DNA of 64,000 nt from Ventosimonas gracilis. Its GTDB lineage: Bacteria; Pseudomonadota; Gammaproteobacteria; Pseudomonadales; Pseudomonadaceae. The notes under the pieces were generated by a model, which did no database searches, was not told the DNA's origin, and saw only the letters and a program-made list of their open reading frames with translations. Within the stretch, counting starts at the first letter, position 1. Each line of letters begins with the position of its first letter. The stretch spans positions 1-64,000 of the forward strand of contig NZ_LSZO01000217.1 of assembly GCF_001580025.1 (NCBI RefSeq). The letters run 5' to 3'. Made by a program: the position numbers and the translations under genes. This document shows positions 29,668 through 39,393 of the stretch, piece by piece.

Positions 29668-30812
29668 GGCGCAGCCTCCGAGGCGGCTTCCGGGACGGTG
29701 TCGGGCGTTTCGGGCGTCGCTTCGGCGTTTTGTGCTTGCTGGCGCTTTTGCATATAGCTTTGCATGGCGGTGAGCAGCGGGGCGAGATCGGGCATGCTGG
29801 GGGCGACGATTTGGCTTTGCAGTGTGCTGATGGCGCTTTGCAGGCTCTGCGTGGCGCTATCTTGCGGATTAAAGGCGAGTGTCAGCAGCTCATCGGCCTG
29901 TTTAAGTGCTTGATTGTAGACCGCCTGCTGTCCGTGCAATACCGCCCACTGTGCTTGTTCAAGGTTAAGGGTAAGTGCAAGCCTTGCCTCATTGAGGCTT
30001 TGTCCGGCGAGCAGCGGACGGATGTCTTGTCCGCCTGCCTCAAAGTCAATCCGCACATAGTGCGACAGCGCCTCGCGCCATTGTTGCCACCAGCTCTGCT
30101 CTTCGGCGCCTCGCTCGGCCACTTCAGCCGCAGCAAAGCGGGGCAGCGAGCGGCTAAGGGTGCTCGCTTGGCTGCGCAGCGCGGCGAGTTTGAGATACAG
30201 GGCGTCTCGGTCGAGGCGCGCTGCGGCTTCAAGTTGCTGCAACACTTCAGCCAGCGCCTTGCGTGTGGCAAGGCTCGCCGGGTCTTGCTGCGCGATAAGC
30301 AGTTCATCGGCGTTTTTTAGCAGCGAGCGGGCGCTGCCGACATCCTGCATCACGCTAAGGCGCAACGAAGCCAGTTGCATTTGATAGAGCGCTTCATTGA
30401 GTTGCCATGAGTGCGACCCGCTGATGTCTGAAAGACTGGCTTTAAGCTGCTGTTGCTCGTCTTGCAGCGCTGTTTGGCTTTGCTTAAGTTGCTCAAGCAG
30501 GCTTTGCTGTTGAGCGTGCTGCTCGCGCGCATCCGGCAACGCCGCCAGAGCATTTTGCAGTGTGGCAAGTTCCAGGCGACTGCCTTCAAGCTGGGTTTGC
30601 AGCGCGCTTAGAGCCGTTTTTTGCTGGCTCTCGCGCTCGATGAGCGCCCGATATTGCTGCCAAAGTTGCCAGCCGAAAAAGCCGCCCAAGGCGAGCAGCA
30701 GTAAAAATACGCCCTGCACCAGCAGCAAGGACGGTAGCGCAAGCGAGCGTGATTGGGGGGCTGGTGCAGGTTCTGCGTCTTGCGCTTTTGCAGCAGCGGT
30801 GGGTTCACTCAT
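29664..30812 (-). CDS. hemX: HemX-family membrane protein
   Basis: A 382-residue protein with an Ala/Pro-rich cytoplasmic start, one membrane helix (LPSLLLVQGVFLLLLALGGF), a Gln-rich coiled coil at about 60-130, and a helical periplasmic domain. It is often labelled uroporphyrinogen-III C-methyltransferase, but the SAM-binding motifs of true methyltransferases are not seen, so that reaction should not be assumed. The ATG at 30812 (MSEPTAAA) is chosen; it overlaps the end of hemD by 8 bases. Confidence 0.88.
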   Translation of the reverse strand: MSEPTAAAKAQDAEPAPAPQSRSLALPSLLLVQGVFLLLLALGGFFGWQLWQQYRALIERESQQKTALSALQTQLEGSRLELATLQNALAALPDAREQHAQQQSLLEQLKQSQTALQDEQQQLKASLSDISGSHSWQLNEALYQMQLASLRLSVMQDVGSARSLLKNADELLIAQQDPASLATRKALAEVLQQLEAAARLDRDALYLKLAALRSQASTLSRSLPRFAAAEVAERGAEEQSWWQQWREALSHYVRIDFEAGGQDIRPLLAGQSLNEARLALTLNLEQAQWAVLHGQQAVYNQALKQADELLTLAFNPQDSATQSLQSAISTLQSQIVAPSMPDLAPLLTAMQSYMQKRQQAQNAEATPETPDTVPEAASEAAP

Positions 30813-31608
30813 AACGATAATCCTTGTGATCAATACGGATTAAATACTGATTAAGCACGCCAAGCAGTGCGTCGCTGCTGGCACCTTGGCAATCGATAAC
30901 CTTGGCAAATCCGGCGGCGTGCGCCTGCTGCGCAACCCGTGCACTGGGCACAAACAGTGCCAGTTTTGCGAGTTTTGGCCAATCATCTGCCGCCAGTTGA
31001 ATAAGATGCTGCAAGCCTTGGGCACTGCTGACATAGAGCGCGTTCAGCCGCTGCTCTTTTATCCGCTGTACAAGAATACCGGCGGGGTAGCCTGGCAATA
31101 CGCGGCGGTAGAGCGCGAGCCGATCGACCGTTACACCTTGTGCACTTAAGGTGTCGGCGAGCACAGTGCGACCGCCAACGCCTGCAAATATTAGCGCTTT
31201 GGCATTTTGCCTATCCAGTGCTGCTTGCAATTCGGGCAGCGCCAGCATGGCTTCGCTGGTATCGCCTTGCGGCGGCCAATAAGTCTTTAATCCGTAATCG
31301 TGCAGGATTTGCCCGCTGCCCGCGCCAGGGGTAAACCAAGATGGTCCCAGCGGCGGCTGCGGCCAGTAGCGGTCAAGCAAAGCAAGCCCCAGCTTGGCGG
31401 CGGGTTTGCTAAGGACTAAAACCGCTTGGTATTGATCCAGAGCCAGTATGCGCAAGCGTTGCTCGGTGGTTTCCGGCAAGGGGAGGCTCGCCAGCAGCGG
31501 CAGGCAATTGGAATAAACGCCGTGCTTGGCGAGTGTTTGCGAAAGCCTCGAACAGTCCTCTGCCGGACGGGTCAGCAGCAAGCGCAAGGCATTAGGCGGC
31601 GTTGCCAT
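30805..31608 (-). CDS. hemD: Uroporphyrinogen-III synthase
   Basis: HemD closes hydroxymethylbilane to uroporphyrinogen III with inversion of ring D. The 267 residues show the loose family pattern: [17 protein letters not shown] at the start, the [14 protein letters not shown] block ([12 protein letters not shown] is the equivalent in the first domain) and the [15 protein letters not shown] end. Sequence conservation in this family is low, so position between hemC and hemX supports the call. The ATG lies inside the end of hemC, overlapping by 17 bases. Confidence 0.9.
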   Translation of the reverse strand: MATPPNALRLLLTRPAEDCSRLSQTLAKHGVYSNCLPLLASLPLPETTEQRLRILALDQYQAVLVLSKPAAKLGLALLDRYWPQPPLGPSWFTPGAGSGQILHDYGLKTYWPPQGDTSEAMLALPELQAALDRQNAKALIFAGVGGRTVLADTLSAQGVTVDRLALYRRVLPGYPAGILVQRIKEQRLNALYVSSAQGLQHLIQLAADDWPKLAKLALFVPSARVAQQAHAAGFAKVIDCQGASSDALLGVLNQYLIRIDHKDYRYE

Positions 31609-32527
31609 AGACCGCCTGCAAAATGTCGTCTGCGCCTTGGCTTAATAAGTCTTCGGCGATACGAATGCCAAGGGCTTCGGCTTGAGCTGTGTCACCTGTG
31701 CCTTCGGCGTGCAGCAGCAATCGCCCATCCGGTTGGCCGACCAAGCCACGCAGATGCAGTCTGCCGTCGATCAGTTCGGCGTAGCAGGCAATCGGCACTT
31801 GGCAGCCGCCCGCCAATCGTCGGTTTAATGCCCGTTCGGCGCGTACACAAAGCGCCGTTTGCTCATCCTGCAAAGGTGCCAACAGTGCGTGCAGGGTTTT
31901 ATCTTCGCTACGGCATTCAATACCGACTGCGCCTTGCCCACCGGCCGGCAGGCAAATCTCGGCAGGCAACCGTTCGCGGATACGTGACTGATAGCCCAAG
32001 CGAACAAGACCGGCAGCGGCCAAGATAATCGCGTCATAGTCACCGGCATCGAGCTTGCCAAGGCGCGTATCCAAATTACCGCGCAAAAAGCGCACGGATA
32101 AATCCGGCCTGAGCGCCAACAACTGCGCTTGTCGGCGCAGGCTGGAGGTGCCAAGGACGCTGCCTTCGGGCAGCTCGGCAAGGCTTTTATGGTGATTGGA
32201 GACAAACGCATCGCGCGGGTCTTCGCGCTCGCAGATGCAAAAAAGCCCAAGGCCAGCCGGAAACTCCATCGGCACATCCTTCATCGAGTGCACCGCAATA
32301 TCGGCCTCGCCTGCCAGCAGGGCGTTTTCCAGCTCTTTAACAAACAAGCCTTTACCACCAATTTTGGCAAGCGGTGAATCCAATAATTGGTCGCCCCGGC
32401 TTTGCATCGGCACGAGCTCAACCACAAGCGAAGGATGCGCCTGCTGAAGTTTTTGCCGCACATATTCGGCTTGCCACAAAGCCAGGGCACTTTTGCGCGT
32501 TGCAATACGAATGTAGGAGCAGGGCAT
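31592..32527 (-). CDS. hemC: Hydroxymethylbilane synthase (porphobilinogen deaminase)
   Basis: HemC polymerises four porphobilinogens into hydroxymethylbilane. The 311 residues have [40 protein letters not shown] and [14 protein letters not shown] (pyrrole handling), and the [11 protein letters not shown] segment whose first Cys carries the dipyrromethane cofactor. It heads the hemC-D-X-Y operon on the minus strand. The roughly 105 bases between its start and brnT must hold two divergent promoters. Confidence 0.96.
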   Translation of the reverse strand: MPCSYIRIATRKSALALWQAEYVRQKLQQAHPSLVVELVPMQSRGDQLLDSPLAKIGGKGLFVKELENALLAGEADIAVHSMKDVPMEFPAGLGLFCICEREDPRDAFVSNHHKSLAELPEGSVLGTSSLRRQAQLLALRPDLSVRFLRGNLDTRLGKLDAGDYDAIILAAAGLVRLGYQSRIRERLPAEICLPAGGQGAVGIECRSEDKTLHALLAPLQDEQTALCVRAERALNRRLAGGCQVPIACYAELIDGRLHLRGLVGQPDGRLLLHAEGTGDTAQAEALGIRIAEDLLSQGADDILQAVYGNAA

Positions 32528-32632
32528 GAGCGTCGCTTAAAACGATCGAAAGAGATGATGATAGCAGGCTGGCACCCTCCCCCGAAGCTCTCTCCTGCAA
32601 CAATCGTTAAAAATTGCCGGTACAATATCGCT

Positions 32633-32911
32633 ATGAAAATCGAATTTGACCCCACCAAAGATGCGATTAACCGCGACAAGCACGGGATTTCGCTAGGCGA
32701 AGCTACCCGCATCGATTGGGATAACGCCGTGACTTGGCCGGACCTTCGTTTCGATTACGGCGAAGACCGTATGCGTGGTTTGGGCTACATCGGGGAGCGT
32801 CTGTACCATGTCGCGTTCGTTGACCGCGGACAGGTACGGCGCGTGATCAGTTTTCGCAAAGCCAACACGAGGGAGCTCAACGACTATGTACGTTACTTTG
32901 AAAAACGGTAA
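32633..32911 (+). CDS. brnT: BrnT-type toxin, ribonuclease of a type II TA pair
   Basis: The 92 residues match the BrnT family: IEFDPTKDAINRDKHGISLGEA at the start, a central RFDYGEDRMRGLGYIGERLYHVAFVD block, and the RVISFRKANTRELNDY end with the conserved Arg/Ser/Lys residues. BrnT is an RNase-like toxin neutralised by BrnA. The ATG at 32633 lies right after a TACAAT box (32621-32626), the likely -10 of a promoter repressed by the BrnA complex. The frame is open upstream, but that part overlaps hemC and is not BrnT-like. brnA overlaps it by 26 bases. Confidence 0.9.
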   Translation: MKIEFDPTKDAINRDKHGISLGEATRIDWDNAVTWPDLRFDYGEDRMRGLGYIGERLYHVAFVDRGQVRRVISFRKANTRELNDYVRYFEKR

Positions 32912-33194
32912 ACGCTTGCGTATGCCAACGCCAGAAGAAGACGCCGCCATTACGGCGGCTGCCATGAGTGATCCAGACGCGCGCCCGCTAACCGACGAAG
33001 AATGGGAAGCGGCCAGACCATTTATGCGTATCGGCGCGCGCCCGGTCGGCAGGCCAAAGGTGGAAACACCGAAACCCAAAGTGACGATGCGTCTTTCGCC
33101 CGATGTGCTGGCGGCGCTACGCGCCACGGGGCGAGGCTGGCAAACACGTATTGACGCGTTGCTACGTGAGGCGATCGAGCAGGGGCGGATTTGA
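32886..33194 (+). CDS. brnA: BrnA-type antitoxin
   Basis: A 102-residue protein with an N-terminal toxin-binding region and a C-terminal ribbon-helix-helix-like DNA-binding segment (KVTMRLSPDVLAALRATGRGWQTRIDALLREAI), as in the BrnA/DUF4415 family. It should bind BrnT and repress the brnTA promoter. The start inside brnT gives the coupled translation usual for these pairs. A terminator-like hairpin follows after about 180 bases. Confidence 0.9.
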   Translation: MYVTLKNGKRLRMPTPEEDAAITAAAMSDPDARPLTDEEWEAARPFMRIGARPVGRPKVETPKPKVTMRLSPDVLAALRATGRGWQTRIDALLREAIEQGRI

Positions 33195-33549
33195 GCGGTC
33201 ATGCGCCGTGATACAGCCACTTTTTGAGCCTTTATCATCACCAGCGGATAGCGTAGATAAAGGACGAGGCGGCCAGTAAGACCATGCTGATGCCGATGCA
33301 ATACCTTTAAAAACGGCGAAAACCTGCCTTTTAATTCCACGCCTTCTTCTCTTTGCATGTGGCTCCCCTTTTCTTTAAAGCCCCGCCTGCCAGTAGCAAG
33401 CGAGGCTTTTTCACGGGCAGCATGCCGCTCACTCGCTTAGGTGATGTAAAAAGCAGGCTCTGTGCTGCGACAACGCAAAACTTGTTATACCGCGACTGTT
33501 CGTAGGACAATTGCTTTTTTCTACGCCTTGACTTTATCGCCTGCTCGCA
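33195..33549. other. Gene-free region between brnA and hemA
   Basis: No convincing gene in 355 bases. It contains the brnTA terminator (33378-33411) and must contain the hemA promoter. A minus-strand frame starting at 33358 is open but runs through both brnA and brnT, so I do not accept it. Confidence 0.4.
33378..33411 (+). terminator. Intrinsic terminator after brnTA
   Basis: AAGCC-C-CGC (33378-33386) pairs with GCG-A-GGCTT (33400-33408) in a stem with one mismatch, followed by a run of T to 33411. Confidence 0.65.
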
Positions 33550-34812
33550 ATGGCTCTGCTCGCCCTTGGTATCAACCACCAGACCGCGCCGCTGGAAATC
33601 CGCGAACGCGCGTCCTTTGCGCCTGATCAATTAACCACTGCGTTGCAGGCGCTGTGCCAGCAAACGCAAAGCCGCGAGGCGGCGATTTTGTCCACCTGCA
33701 ACCGCAGCGAACTCTATCTGGAGCAGGAGCATCCCGCCGCCGAGCGCGTTTTGGCTTGGCTTGCCCGCTGGCACAAGCTCAATCTGGAACGGCTGCGCGC
33801 CTGCACCTACGTGCACGCGGAAGACTCGGCCGTGCGCCATATGATGCGCGTGGCGGCGGGGTTAGATTCAATGGTGCTGGGCGAGCCGCAGATTTTGGGG
33901 CAGATGAAAACCGCCTTTAGCGTGGCGCGTGAAGCCGGCACCGTCGGCCCGCTGCTGAACCGCCTGTTTCAGGCCACTTTTAGCACGGCTAAGCAAGTGC
34001 GCACCGATACCGCTATTGGTGAAAACCCGGTTTCCGTCGCCTTTGCGGCAGTCAGCTTGGCGCGGCAGATTTTTAGCGATTTAAGCCGCTCGCAAGCGCT
34101 GCTGATCGGCGCGGGGGAAACCATCTCGCTGGTCGCCCGCCACTTGCGCGATTTGGGCATTGCTAAATTGGTGGTCGCCAACCGCACGGCAGAGCGCGCC
34201 AATGCGCTGGCCGAACAGTTTGCCGCTAAAGCCGTGCTGCTTTCGGATATTCCGGCAGAACTGGTGCACAGCGATATTGTGATCAGCTCCACCGCCAGCC
34301 CGTTGCCGATTTTGGGCAAAGGTGCGGTGGAAGCGGCGCTGAAAAAGCGCAAACACAAGCCGATTTTTATGGTCGATATTGCCGTCCCACGGGATATTGA
34401 GCCGCAAATCGGCGAACTGGCCGACGTTTATCTGTACACGGTGGATGACTTGCAGCAAGTCATCCAAGACAACATTAAAAGCCGCCAATCCGCCGCGCTC
34501 GCTGCGGAAGAGTTGGTGCTGTGCGGCACCAGCGCCTTTATGCAGCAATTGCGCGAACGCGCCGCCGCCAGCGCGCTGCGCGACTACCGGGCGCAGGCCG
34601 AACGCTTGCGTGATGAAGAACTTGGCAAAGCCAGCCGCCTGCTGGCCGCCGGACAATCGCCGGATGCCGTGCTGGCGCAGCTTGCGCGAACGCTTACCAA
34701 TAAATTGCTGCACGCGCCAACCGTGCAATTGAAGCGTTTTTCTGCCGAAGGACGCGCTGACGCGCTGGCGATCGCCCAAGAAATGTTAATGATAAAAGAG
34801 ACCTCGCAATGA
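33550..34812 (+). CDS. hemA: Glutamyl-tRNA reductase
   Basis: HemA reduces glutamyl-tRNA to glutamate-1-semialdehyde, the first committed step of haem synthesis. The 420 residues have [19 protein letters not shown], catalytic Cys50 in [12 protein letters not shown], the [11 protein letters not shown] block, an NADPH-binding domain ([16 protein letters not shown]) and a helical dimerisation tail. It heads hemA-prfA-prmC-moeB-murI, the usual Pseudomonas order, and its stop overlaps the prfA start by 4 bases (ATGA). Placing haem-pathway genes on both sides of brnTA is a feature of this genome. Confidence 0.97.
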   Translation: MALLALGINHQTAPLEIRERASFAPDQLTTALQALCQQTQSREAAILSTCNRSELYLEQEHPAAERVLAWLARWHKLNLERLRACTYVHAEDSAVRHMMRVAAGLDSMVLGEPQILGQMKTAFSVAREAGTVGPLLNRLFQATFSTAKQVRTDTAIGENPVSVAFAAVSLARQIFSDLSRSQALLIGAGETISLVARHLRDLGIAKLVVANRTAERANALAEQFAAKAVLLSDIPAELVHSDIVISSTASPLPILGKGAVEAALKKRKHKPIFMVDIAVPRDIEPQIGELADVYLYTVDDLQQVIQDNIKSRQSAALAAEELVLCGTSAFMQQLRERAAASALRDYRAQAERLRDEELGKASRLLAAGQSPDAVLAQLARTLTNKLLHAPTVQLKRFSAEGRADALAIAQEMLMIKETSQ

Positions 34813-35894
34813 AGCCTTCGCTACTGGCCCGATTGGAAGGCTTGACCGAGCGTTTTGAAGAACTCACGGCATTATTGGGTGATGCGGATATTATCCAGGA
34901 CCAGCCACGTTTTCGCGCCTTTTCCAAGGAATACGCCGATATTGAGCCGATTATCGCCGCATTTTCTGCGCTTAACCAGGCCAAAACACAGCTTGAAGAA
35001 GCCAAAGCGCTGCAACATGACAGCGACCCTTCCATGCGCGAACTGGCCGAAGAAGAAGCGCAGGCCGCGCAAATCGCTATCGGCGAACATCAAGCCCATC
35101 TGGAACGCCTGCTGCTGCCCAAAGACCCGTCCGACGCGCGCAATGTGTTTTTGGAAATCCGCGCCGGAACCGGTGGCGACGAGGCGGCGATTTTTTCCGG
35201 AGACCTGCTGCGCATGTACCTGCGCTACGCGGAAAAACAAGGCTGGCGCATGGAAATTTTATCCGCCAGTGAAGGTGAGCACGGCGGCTACAAAGAAGTC
35301 ATCAGCCGTATCGAAGGCAGCGAGGTTTACGCCTTTTTAAAATTTGAATCCGGTGCCCACCGCGTGCAGCGCGTGCCGCAGACCGAATCGCAAGGGCGCA
35401 TTCACACGTCCGCTTGCACGGTTGCCGTGCTGCCTGAACCGGACGAACAGCAGGCGATTGAAATCAATCCGGCGGATTTGCGTATCGATACCTTTCGTGC
35501 CTCCGGCGCGGGCGGGCAGCACATCAACAAGACCGATTCGGCCATCCGCATTACCCATCTGCCGACCGGCATGGTGGTTGAATGCCAAGAGGAGCGCTCG
35601 CAGCACAAAAACCGCGCCCGCGCCTTGGCCTGGCTGGCCGCGCGTTTGCAGGACGAACAAGACCGCGCCGCACAGCAAAAAATCGCAGAAACCCGCAAAC
35701 TGTTAGTCGGCAGCGGCGACCGCTCGCAGCGCATCCGCACCTACAACTACCCGCAAGGGCGCGTTACCGACCATCGTATCAATCTCACCTTGTACAGCCT
35801 CGATGAAGTGCTCGCAGGCGGCGTAGACGCGCTGATCGAACCGCTGCGTCTGGAATATCAAGCAGAACTTCTGGCCGCGCTGGGGGACGATTGA
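34809..35894 (+). CDS. prfA: Peptide chain release factor 1
   Basis: RF1 reads UAA and UAG and releases the peptide. The 361 residues have the family length, the catalytic GGQ in [17 protein letters not shown], and the PxT-type stop-codon recognition region before it. The glutamine of GGQ is the substrate of the methyltransferase PrmC, whose gene overlaps the end of this one by 4 bases. Confidence 0.98.
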   Translation: MKPSLLARLEGLTERFEELTALLGDADIIQDQPRFRAFSKEYADIEPIIAAFSALNQAKTQLEEAKALQHDSDPSMRELAEEEAQAAQIAIGEHQAHLERLLLPKDPSDARNVFLEIRAGTGGDEAAIFSGDLLRMYLRYAEKQGWRMEILSASEGEHGGYKEVISRIEGSEVYAFLKFESGAHRVQRVPQTESQGRIHTSACTVAVLPEPDEQQAIEINPADLRIDTFRASGAGGQHINKTDSAIRITHLPTGMVVECQEERSQHKNRARALAWLAARLQDEQDRAAQQKIAETRKLLVGSGDRSQRIRTYNYPQGRVTDHRINLTLYSLDEVLAGGVDALIEPLRLEYQAELLAALGDD

Positions 35895-36715
35895 ACACAA
35901 CGCCCGCAGCTCTGCTGAACTGCGCCGAGCTGCCGGATTCGCCCAGTGCCAGGCTTGATGCCGAGCTGCTTCTATGTGCCGCCTTGGGTAAGCCGCGCAG
36001 CTATCTATACGCTTGGCCGGACAAGCCGTTAAGTCCGCGGCAAATGGAAACCTTTGCGGGTTTTCTGGCAAGGCGCAGAGCGGGCGAGCCCATCGCCTAT
36101 ATCTTGGGCAAGCAGGGCTTTTACAGTCTGGATCTATCGGTCAATCAGCACTGTTTAATTCCCCGTGCCGACACCGAAACCTTGGTCGAAGCCGCGCTGC
36201 AACGCCTGCCCGATACGCCCGCCAGACTTTTGGATTTAGGCACAGGCAGCGGCGCGATTGCTTTGGCGCTCGCCCGCGCCCGGCCAAGCTGGCAACTGCT
36301 TGGCGTGGATAAACAAGCAGAAGCTGTAGACCTTGCCGAGCAGAACCGCAAGCAACTTCATCTCAGCAACGTGCAATTTGTGCAAAGCGACTGGTTTGCC
36401 GCCGTACGCGGCCTGCGTTTTACCGCCATCCTCAGCAACCCGCCCTATATCGCCGAAAACGACCAACACCTTGACGAGCTGCGCTTTGAACCGCGCAGCG
36501 CACTGGTTGCAGGCAAAGACGGATTTGACGATTTGCGTCATATCATCGGCCAGGCGCCGGGTTATCTGGAAGCTAATGGCCTGTTATTGCTCGAACACGG
36601 CTGGCAACAGGCCGAAGCCGTCAGAGCATTACTGGCGACGGCAGGCTTTAGCCAAATCGAAAGCCTGCGCGACTTAGGCGGCAATTGGCGCGTTAGCTTG
36701 GGCAGGTTGGAGTAG
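35891..36715 (+). CDS. prmC: Release factor glutamine N5-methyltransferase
   Basis: PrmC methylates the GGQ glutamine of RF1 and RF2. The 274 residues contain the N-terminal helical domain ([20 protein letters not shown]), the SAM loop [16 protein letters not shown] and the catalytic NPPY in [11 protein letters not shown]. The start is a TTG at 35891 overlapping the prfA stop; it gives the expected N terminus and there is no ATG nearby in frame. Confidence 0.96.
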   Translation: MNTTPAALLNCAELPDSPSARLDAELLLCAALGKPRSYLYAWPDKPLSPRQMETFAGFLARRRAGEPIAYILGKQGFYSLDLSVNQHCLIPRADTETLVEAALQRLPDTPARLLDLGTGSGAIALALARARPSWQLLGVDKQAEAVDLAEQNRKQLHLSNVQFVQSDWFAAVRGLRFTAILSNPPYIAENDQHLDELRFEPRSALVAGKDGFDDLRHIIGQAPGYLEANGLLLLEHGWQQAEAVRALLATAGFSQIESLRDLGGNWRVSLGRLE

Positions 36716-36729
36716 GAGAGGGCTGTCCC

Positions 36730-37488
36730 TTGCTAAGCGATAACGAACTGCTGCGCTACAGCAGGCAGCTTTTATTGCCCGAGCTGGATGCTGCCGGACA
36801 GCTCAAACTCAAACAAAGCCGCGTGCTGATAGCGGGGCTTGGCGGGCTGGGTTCACCGGTTGCGCTTTACCTCGCGGCGGCAGGCGTGGGTGAAATCCAC
36901 CTGTGCGATTTTGACTGTATCGAGCTTTCCAACCTCGCGCGGCAGATTTTGTATGACAGCGCCGCCATTGGCCAACACAAAACCGAAGCTGCCGTGGCAA
37001 GGCTTGCGCGACTTAATCCCGGCATCAAACTGCATCCCCACAGGGTTCAGTTGGATAACGACAATCTAAAAGAGCGGATTCACGCGGTGGATCTGGTGCT
37101 GGACTGTACCGATAACTTCGCCGTGCGCGAGGCGATTAACAGCGCTTGTGTGGCCGCTCGCAAACCGCTGATTAGCGGCGCGGCGATCGGCCTTAACGGC
37201 CAGCTTGCGCTGTTTGATTTACGAAAAGCCGAAAGCCCCTGTTATCACTGCCTGTACGGCAGCGGCGAAGATGAGGCCATAGGCTGTAATGAAGCGGGCG
37301 TATTAGGGCCGCTGCTTGGCGTCATCGGTAGCCTGCAAGCGCTCGAAGCGCTTAAGTTATTGGCGGGATTGGGAGAGCCTTTCGCGGGGCGCTTGCTATT
37401 GTTCGATGCGCTCACCGGCCGCTTTCGTGAACTTAAGGTGGCGCGTGACGCGCTCTGCTTGGTTTGTGGCAGGCCGCATGCCCACTGA
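36730..37488 (+). CDS. moeB: MoeB/ThiF-family adenylyltransferase
   Basis: This E1-like enzyme adenylates the C terminus of MoaD (molybdopterin synthase) or ThiS. The 252 residues have [12 protein letters not shown], the ATP loop [21 protein letters not shown], the [10 protein letters not shown] block, catalytic DCTDNF, and zinc-binding cysteine pairs in CYHCLYG and CLVCG. The start is TTG at 36730 with GGAGAG upstream. The name MoeB follows its place in the Pseudomonas hemA operon; HesA or ThiF roles cannot be excluded from sequence alone. Confidence 0.9.
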   Translation: MLSDNELLRYSRQLLLPELDAAGQLKLKQSRVLIAGLGGLGSPVALYLAAAGVGEIHLCDFDCIELSNLARQILYDSAAIGQHKTEAAVARLARLNPGIKLHPHRVQLDNDNLKERIHAVDLVLDCTDNFAVREAINSACVAARKPLISGAAIGLNGQLALFDLRKAESPCYHCLYGSGEDEAIGCNEAGVLGPLLGVIGSLQALEALKLLAGLGEPFAGRLLLFDALTGRFRELKVARDALCLVCGRPHAH

Positions 37489-38281
37489 TGCCCCCATTGG
37501 CGTGTTTGATTCCGGTATCGGCGGGCTTTCCGTGTTGCTGGAAATCCGTCGTCTGCTGCCTGCCGAACCGCTGTGCTATGTCGCCGACAGTGCGCATATC
37601 CCCTACGGCGAAAAATCTCAAGACTTTATCCGCGCCCGCAGCGAGCAGATCGCCGCCTTTTTGCTGGCACAAGGCGCAAAAGCGCTGGTGCTCGCCTGCA
37701 ATACCGCCACCGCCGCCGCTGTTGGTGCGCTGCGTGAACGTTACCCCAGCATTCCCATCGTCGGCATGGAACCCGCGTTAAAGCCCGCCGCCGCCGTTAC
37801 GCAAAGCGGTGTGATAGGGGTGCTTGCGACCAGCGGCACACTGGGAAGCGCCAAATTTGCCGCTTTGCGCGAGCGTTTTGCAGGCAATCTGCGCGTATTA
37901 ACGCAGCCTTGCCCGGGGCTGGTTGAGCGCATCGAAGCGGGCGATTTGGCCAGCATTAAGCTACGCCAGCAACTGATTGACTGGACAGCGCCACTGCTTG
38001 CGGCCGGTTGCGACACGCTGATATTGGGCTGCACCCATTACCCGTTTATCAAGCCGCTGCTGGCCGAACTGCTGCCCGCCCAGGTGCGCCTGATCGACAG
38101 CGGCGCCGCCGTCGCCAAAAGGTTGCGCCAACTGCTCGATGAACGAAAGTGGCTCAGTCCCCACCATCAGCCGCCATCAGCCGCGTTTTACAGCAGCGCT
38201 GAACCTGCTCATCTGGCCACCCATCTGCCAAGACTGTGGGGGCAACCGGCAACCGTGCAGGCATTGCCGGAAAATCCGTAA
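37478..38281 (+). CDS. murI: Glutamate racemase
   Basis: MurI makes D-glutamate for peptidoglycan. The 267 residues contain [14 protein letters not shown], the first catalytic Cys in [13 protein letters not shown], and the second in [15 protein letters not shown]. The ATG at 37478 overlaps the end of moeB by 11 bases. It is the last gene of the operon and converges with the hydroxyproline island across 35 bases. Confidence 0.96.
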   Translation: MPTDAPIGVFDSGIGGLSVLLEIRRLLPAEPLCYVADSAHIPYGEKSQDFIRARSEQIAAFLLAQGAKALVLACNTATAAAVGALRERYPSIPIVGMEPALKPAAAVTQSGVIGVLATSGTLGSAKFAALRERFAGNLRVLTQPCPGLVERIEAGDLASIKLRQQLIDWTAPLLAAGCDTLILGCTHYPFIKPLLAELLPAQVRLIDSGAAVAKRLRQLLDERKWLSPHHQPPSAAFYSSAEPAHLATHLPRLWGQPATVQALPENP

Positions 38282-38316
38282 TGCGGATATAAATCCAGAC
38301 GCAAACCGACCTGTAC

Positions 38317-39351
38317 TTAGCAACTACGCTGCCAAACATCCGTTAAGGTAAAACCTTGTTGATAGGGGTCAGTCGGTTCCATGCCCATTTGATACAAGCC
38401 GGTAATCCAGGCCTGTCCAGCCACGGCGGGAATAACCGCCGGATATGGACCGACTTGGCTGACCTGTTCAATGGTTCCATAAAAGCGGTTGCTGATAATG
38501 GATTCATGGATTAGCGTTTCACCTACCTGCATTTCACCGCGTGCATGCAACAAGGCAAGACGCGCAGAAGTACCAGTGCCGCAAGGCGAACGGTCGCAGC
38601 GACCCGGGGAAACGACCACTGCATTTTTGGAAATAAGCTGCCCGCCTTCACGGCGCAACGGGCCTGTTAATGAATAGTTGGTAATACCGGGAATATCGGG
38701 ATTGATCGGGTGTTTAACGGCAAGTTGCTCAGCCGCTGCCCGTTTAATTTTCTCGCCGGTTTCGCAAATTTCGCGTGCTTCAGAGGGATCAATGGCAAAA
38801 CCCAAGTCTTTAGCTTCCACCATTACAAAAGTCATGCCGCCGTAAACAATATCTACCCGTACCGTACCGATACCTGCTACTTCAACCGGTTTATCGCGGT
38901 GATAAACAAAAGCCGGTTGATTGATAAAACGTACTTGGGTGACTTTGCCGTTTTTGCATTCGCAGCGCACGCGGATTAAACCAGCGGGGGATTCCAGTAC
39001 CAAGTGGGTTAGCGGTTCGCTCATCGGTAATATACCGGTTTCCAATAATACCGTGGCGACACACATGGTATTGGAGCCAGACATAGCAGGATATTCGGTG
39101 CTTTCTAAAATCACATAGCCCATATCCGCTTCAGGATGGTTCGATGGCAGGATAATATTGGCGTTATGCCAAGGGGCACCGCGTGGTTCAAAGAGTAGCA
39201 TTTTACGAATGTCGTCTTTATGGGTTTCCAAATAAACCCGTTTATCAAACATCGTCTCACCCGGTATATAGCCCACTCCGCCCGTTATTACCTGTCCGCT
39301 TTCACCTTCGGCGTGGCAATCGACTACGTTAAGTACTTTATTAAAGCGCAT
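38317..39351 (-). CDS. Proline-racemase-family protein, Ser/Cys type (copy 1)
   Basis: A 344-residue member of the proline racemase superfamily. The second catalytic Cys is present (Cys257 in [12 protein letters not shown]), but the first is Ser (Ser91 in YPAMSGSNT) where the canonical enzyme in this island has Cys (PMCGHA). Other family marks are VVDCHAEGE and VDIVYGGMTF. Ser/Cys members are known among hydroxyproline epimerases and related proteins, so racemisation, epimerisation or dehydration of a proline derivative are all possible. It is not the Cys/Thr trans-3-hydroxyproline dehydratase type. It is the last gene of the island's minus-strand run, 42 bases after the next paralogue; the exact substrate is unknown. 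Confidence 0.85.
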   Translation of the reverse strand: MRFNKVLNVVDCHAEGESGQVITGGVGYIPGETMFDKRVYLETHKDDIRKMLLFEPRGAPWHNANIILPSNHPEADMGYVILESTEYPAMSGSNTMCVATVLLETGILPMSEPLTHLVLESPAGLIRVRCECKNGKVTQVRFINQPAFVYHRDKPVEVAGIGTVRVDIVYGGMTFVMVEAKDLGFAIDPSEAREICETGEKIKRAAAEQLAVKHPINPDIPGITNYSLTGPLRREGGQLISKNAVVVSPGRCDRSPCGTGTSARLALLHARGEMQVGETLIHESIISNRFYGTIEQVSQVGPYPAVIPAVAGQAWITGLYQMGMEPTDPYQQGFTLTDVWQRSC

Positions 39352-39393
39352 GGTTTTCTCCTTGTTGCTGTTGTGATTATTTTAAAAATCGGT

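Noticed and set aside
32693-33358. 221-codon minus-strand frame over brnTA
   Set aside because: It overlaps brnA fully and most of brnT, which have clear family motifs. Its product matches nothing I know.
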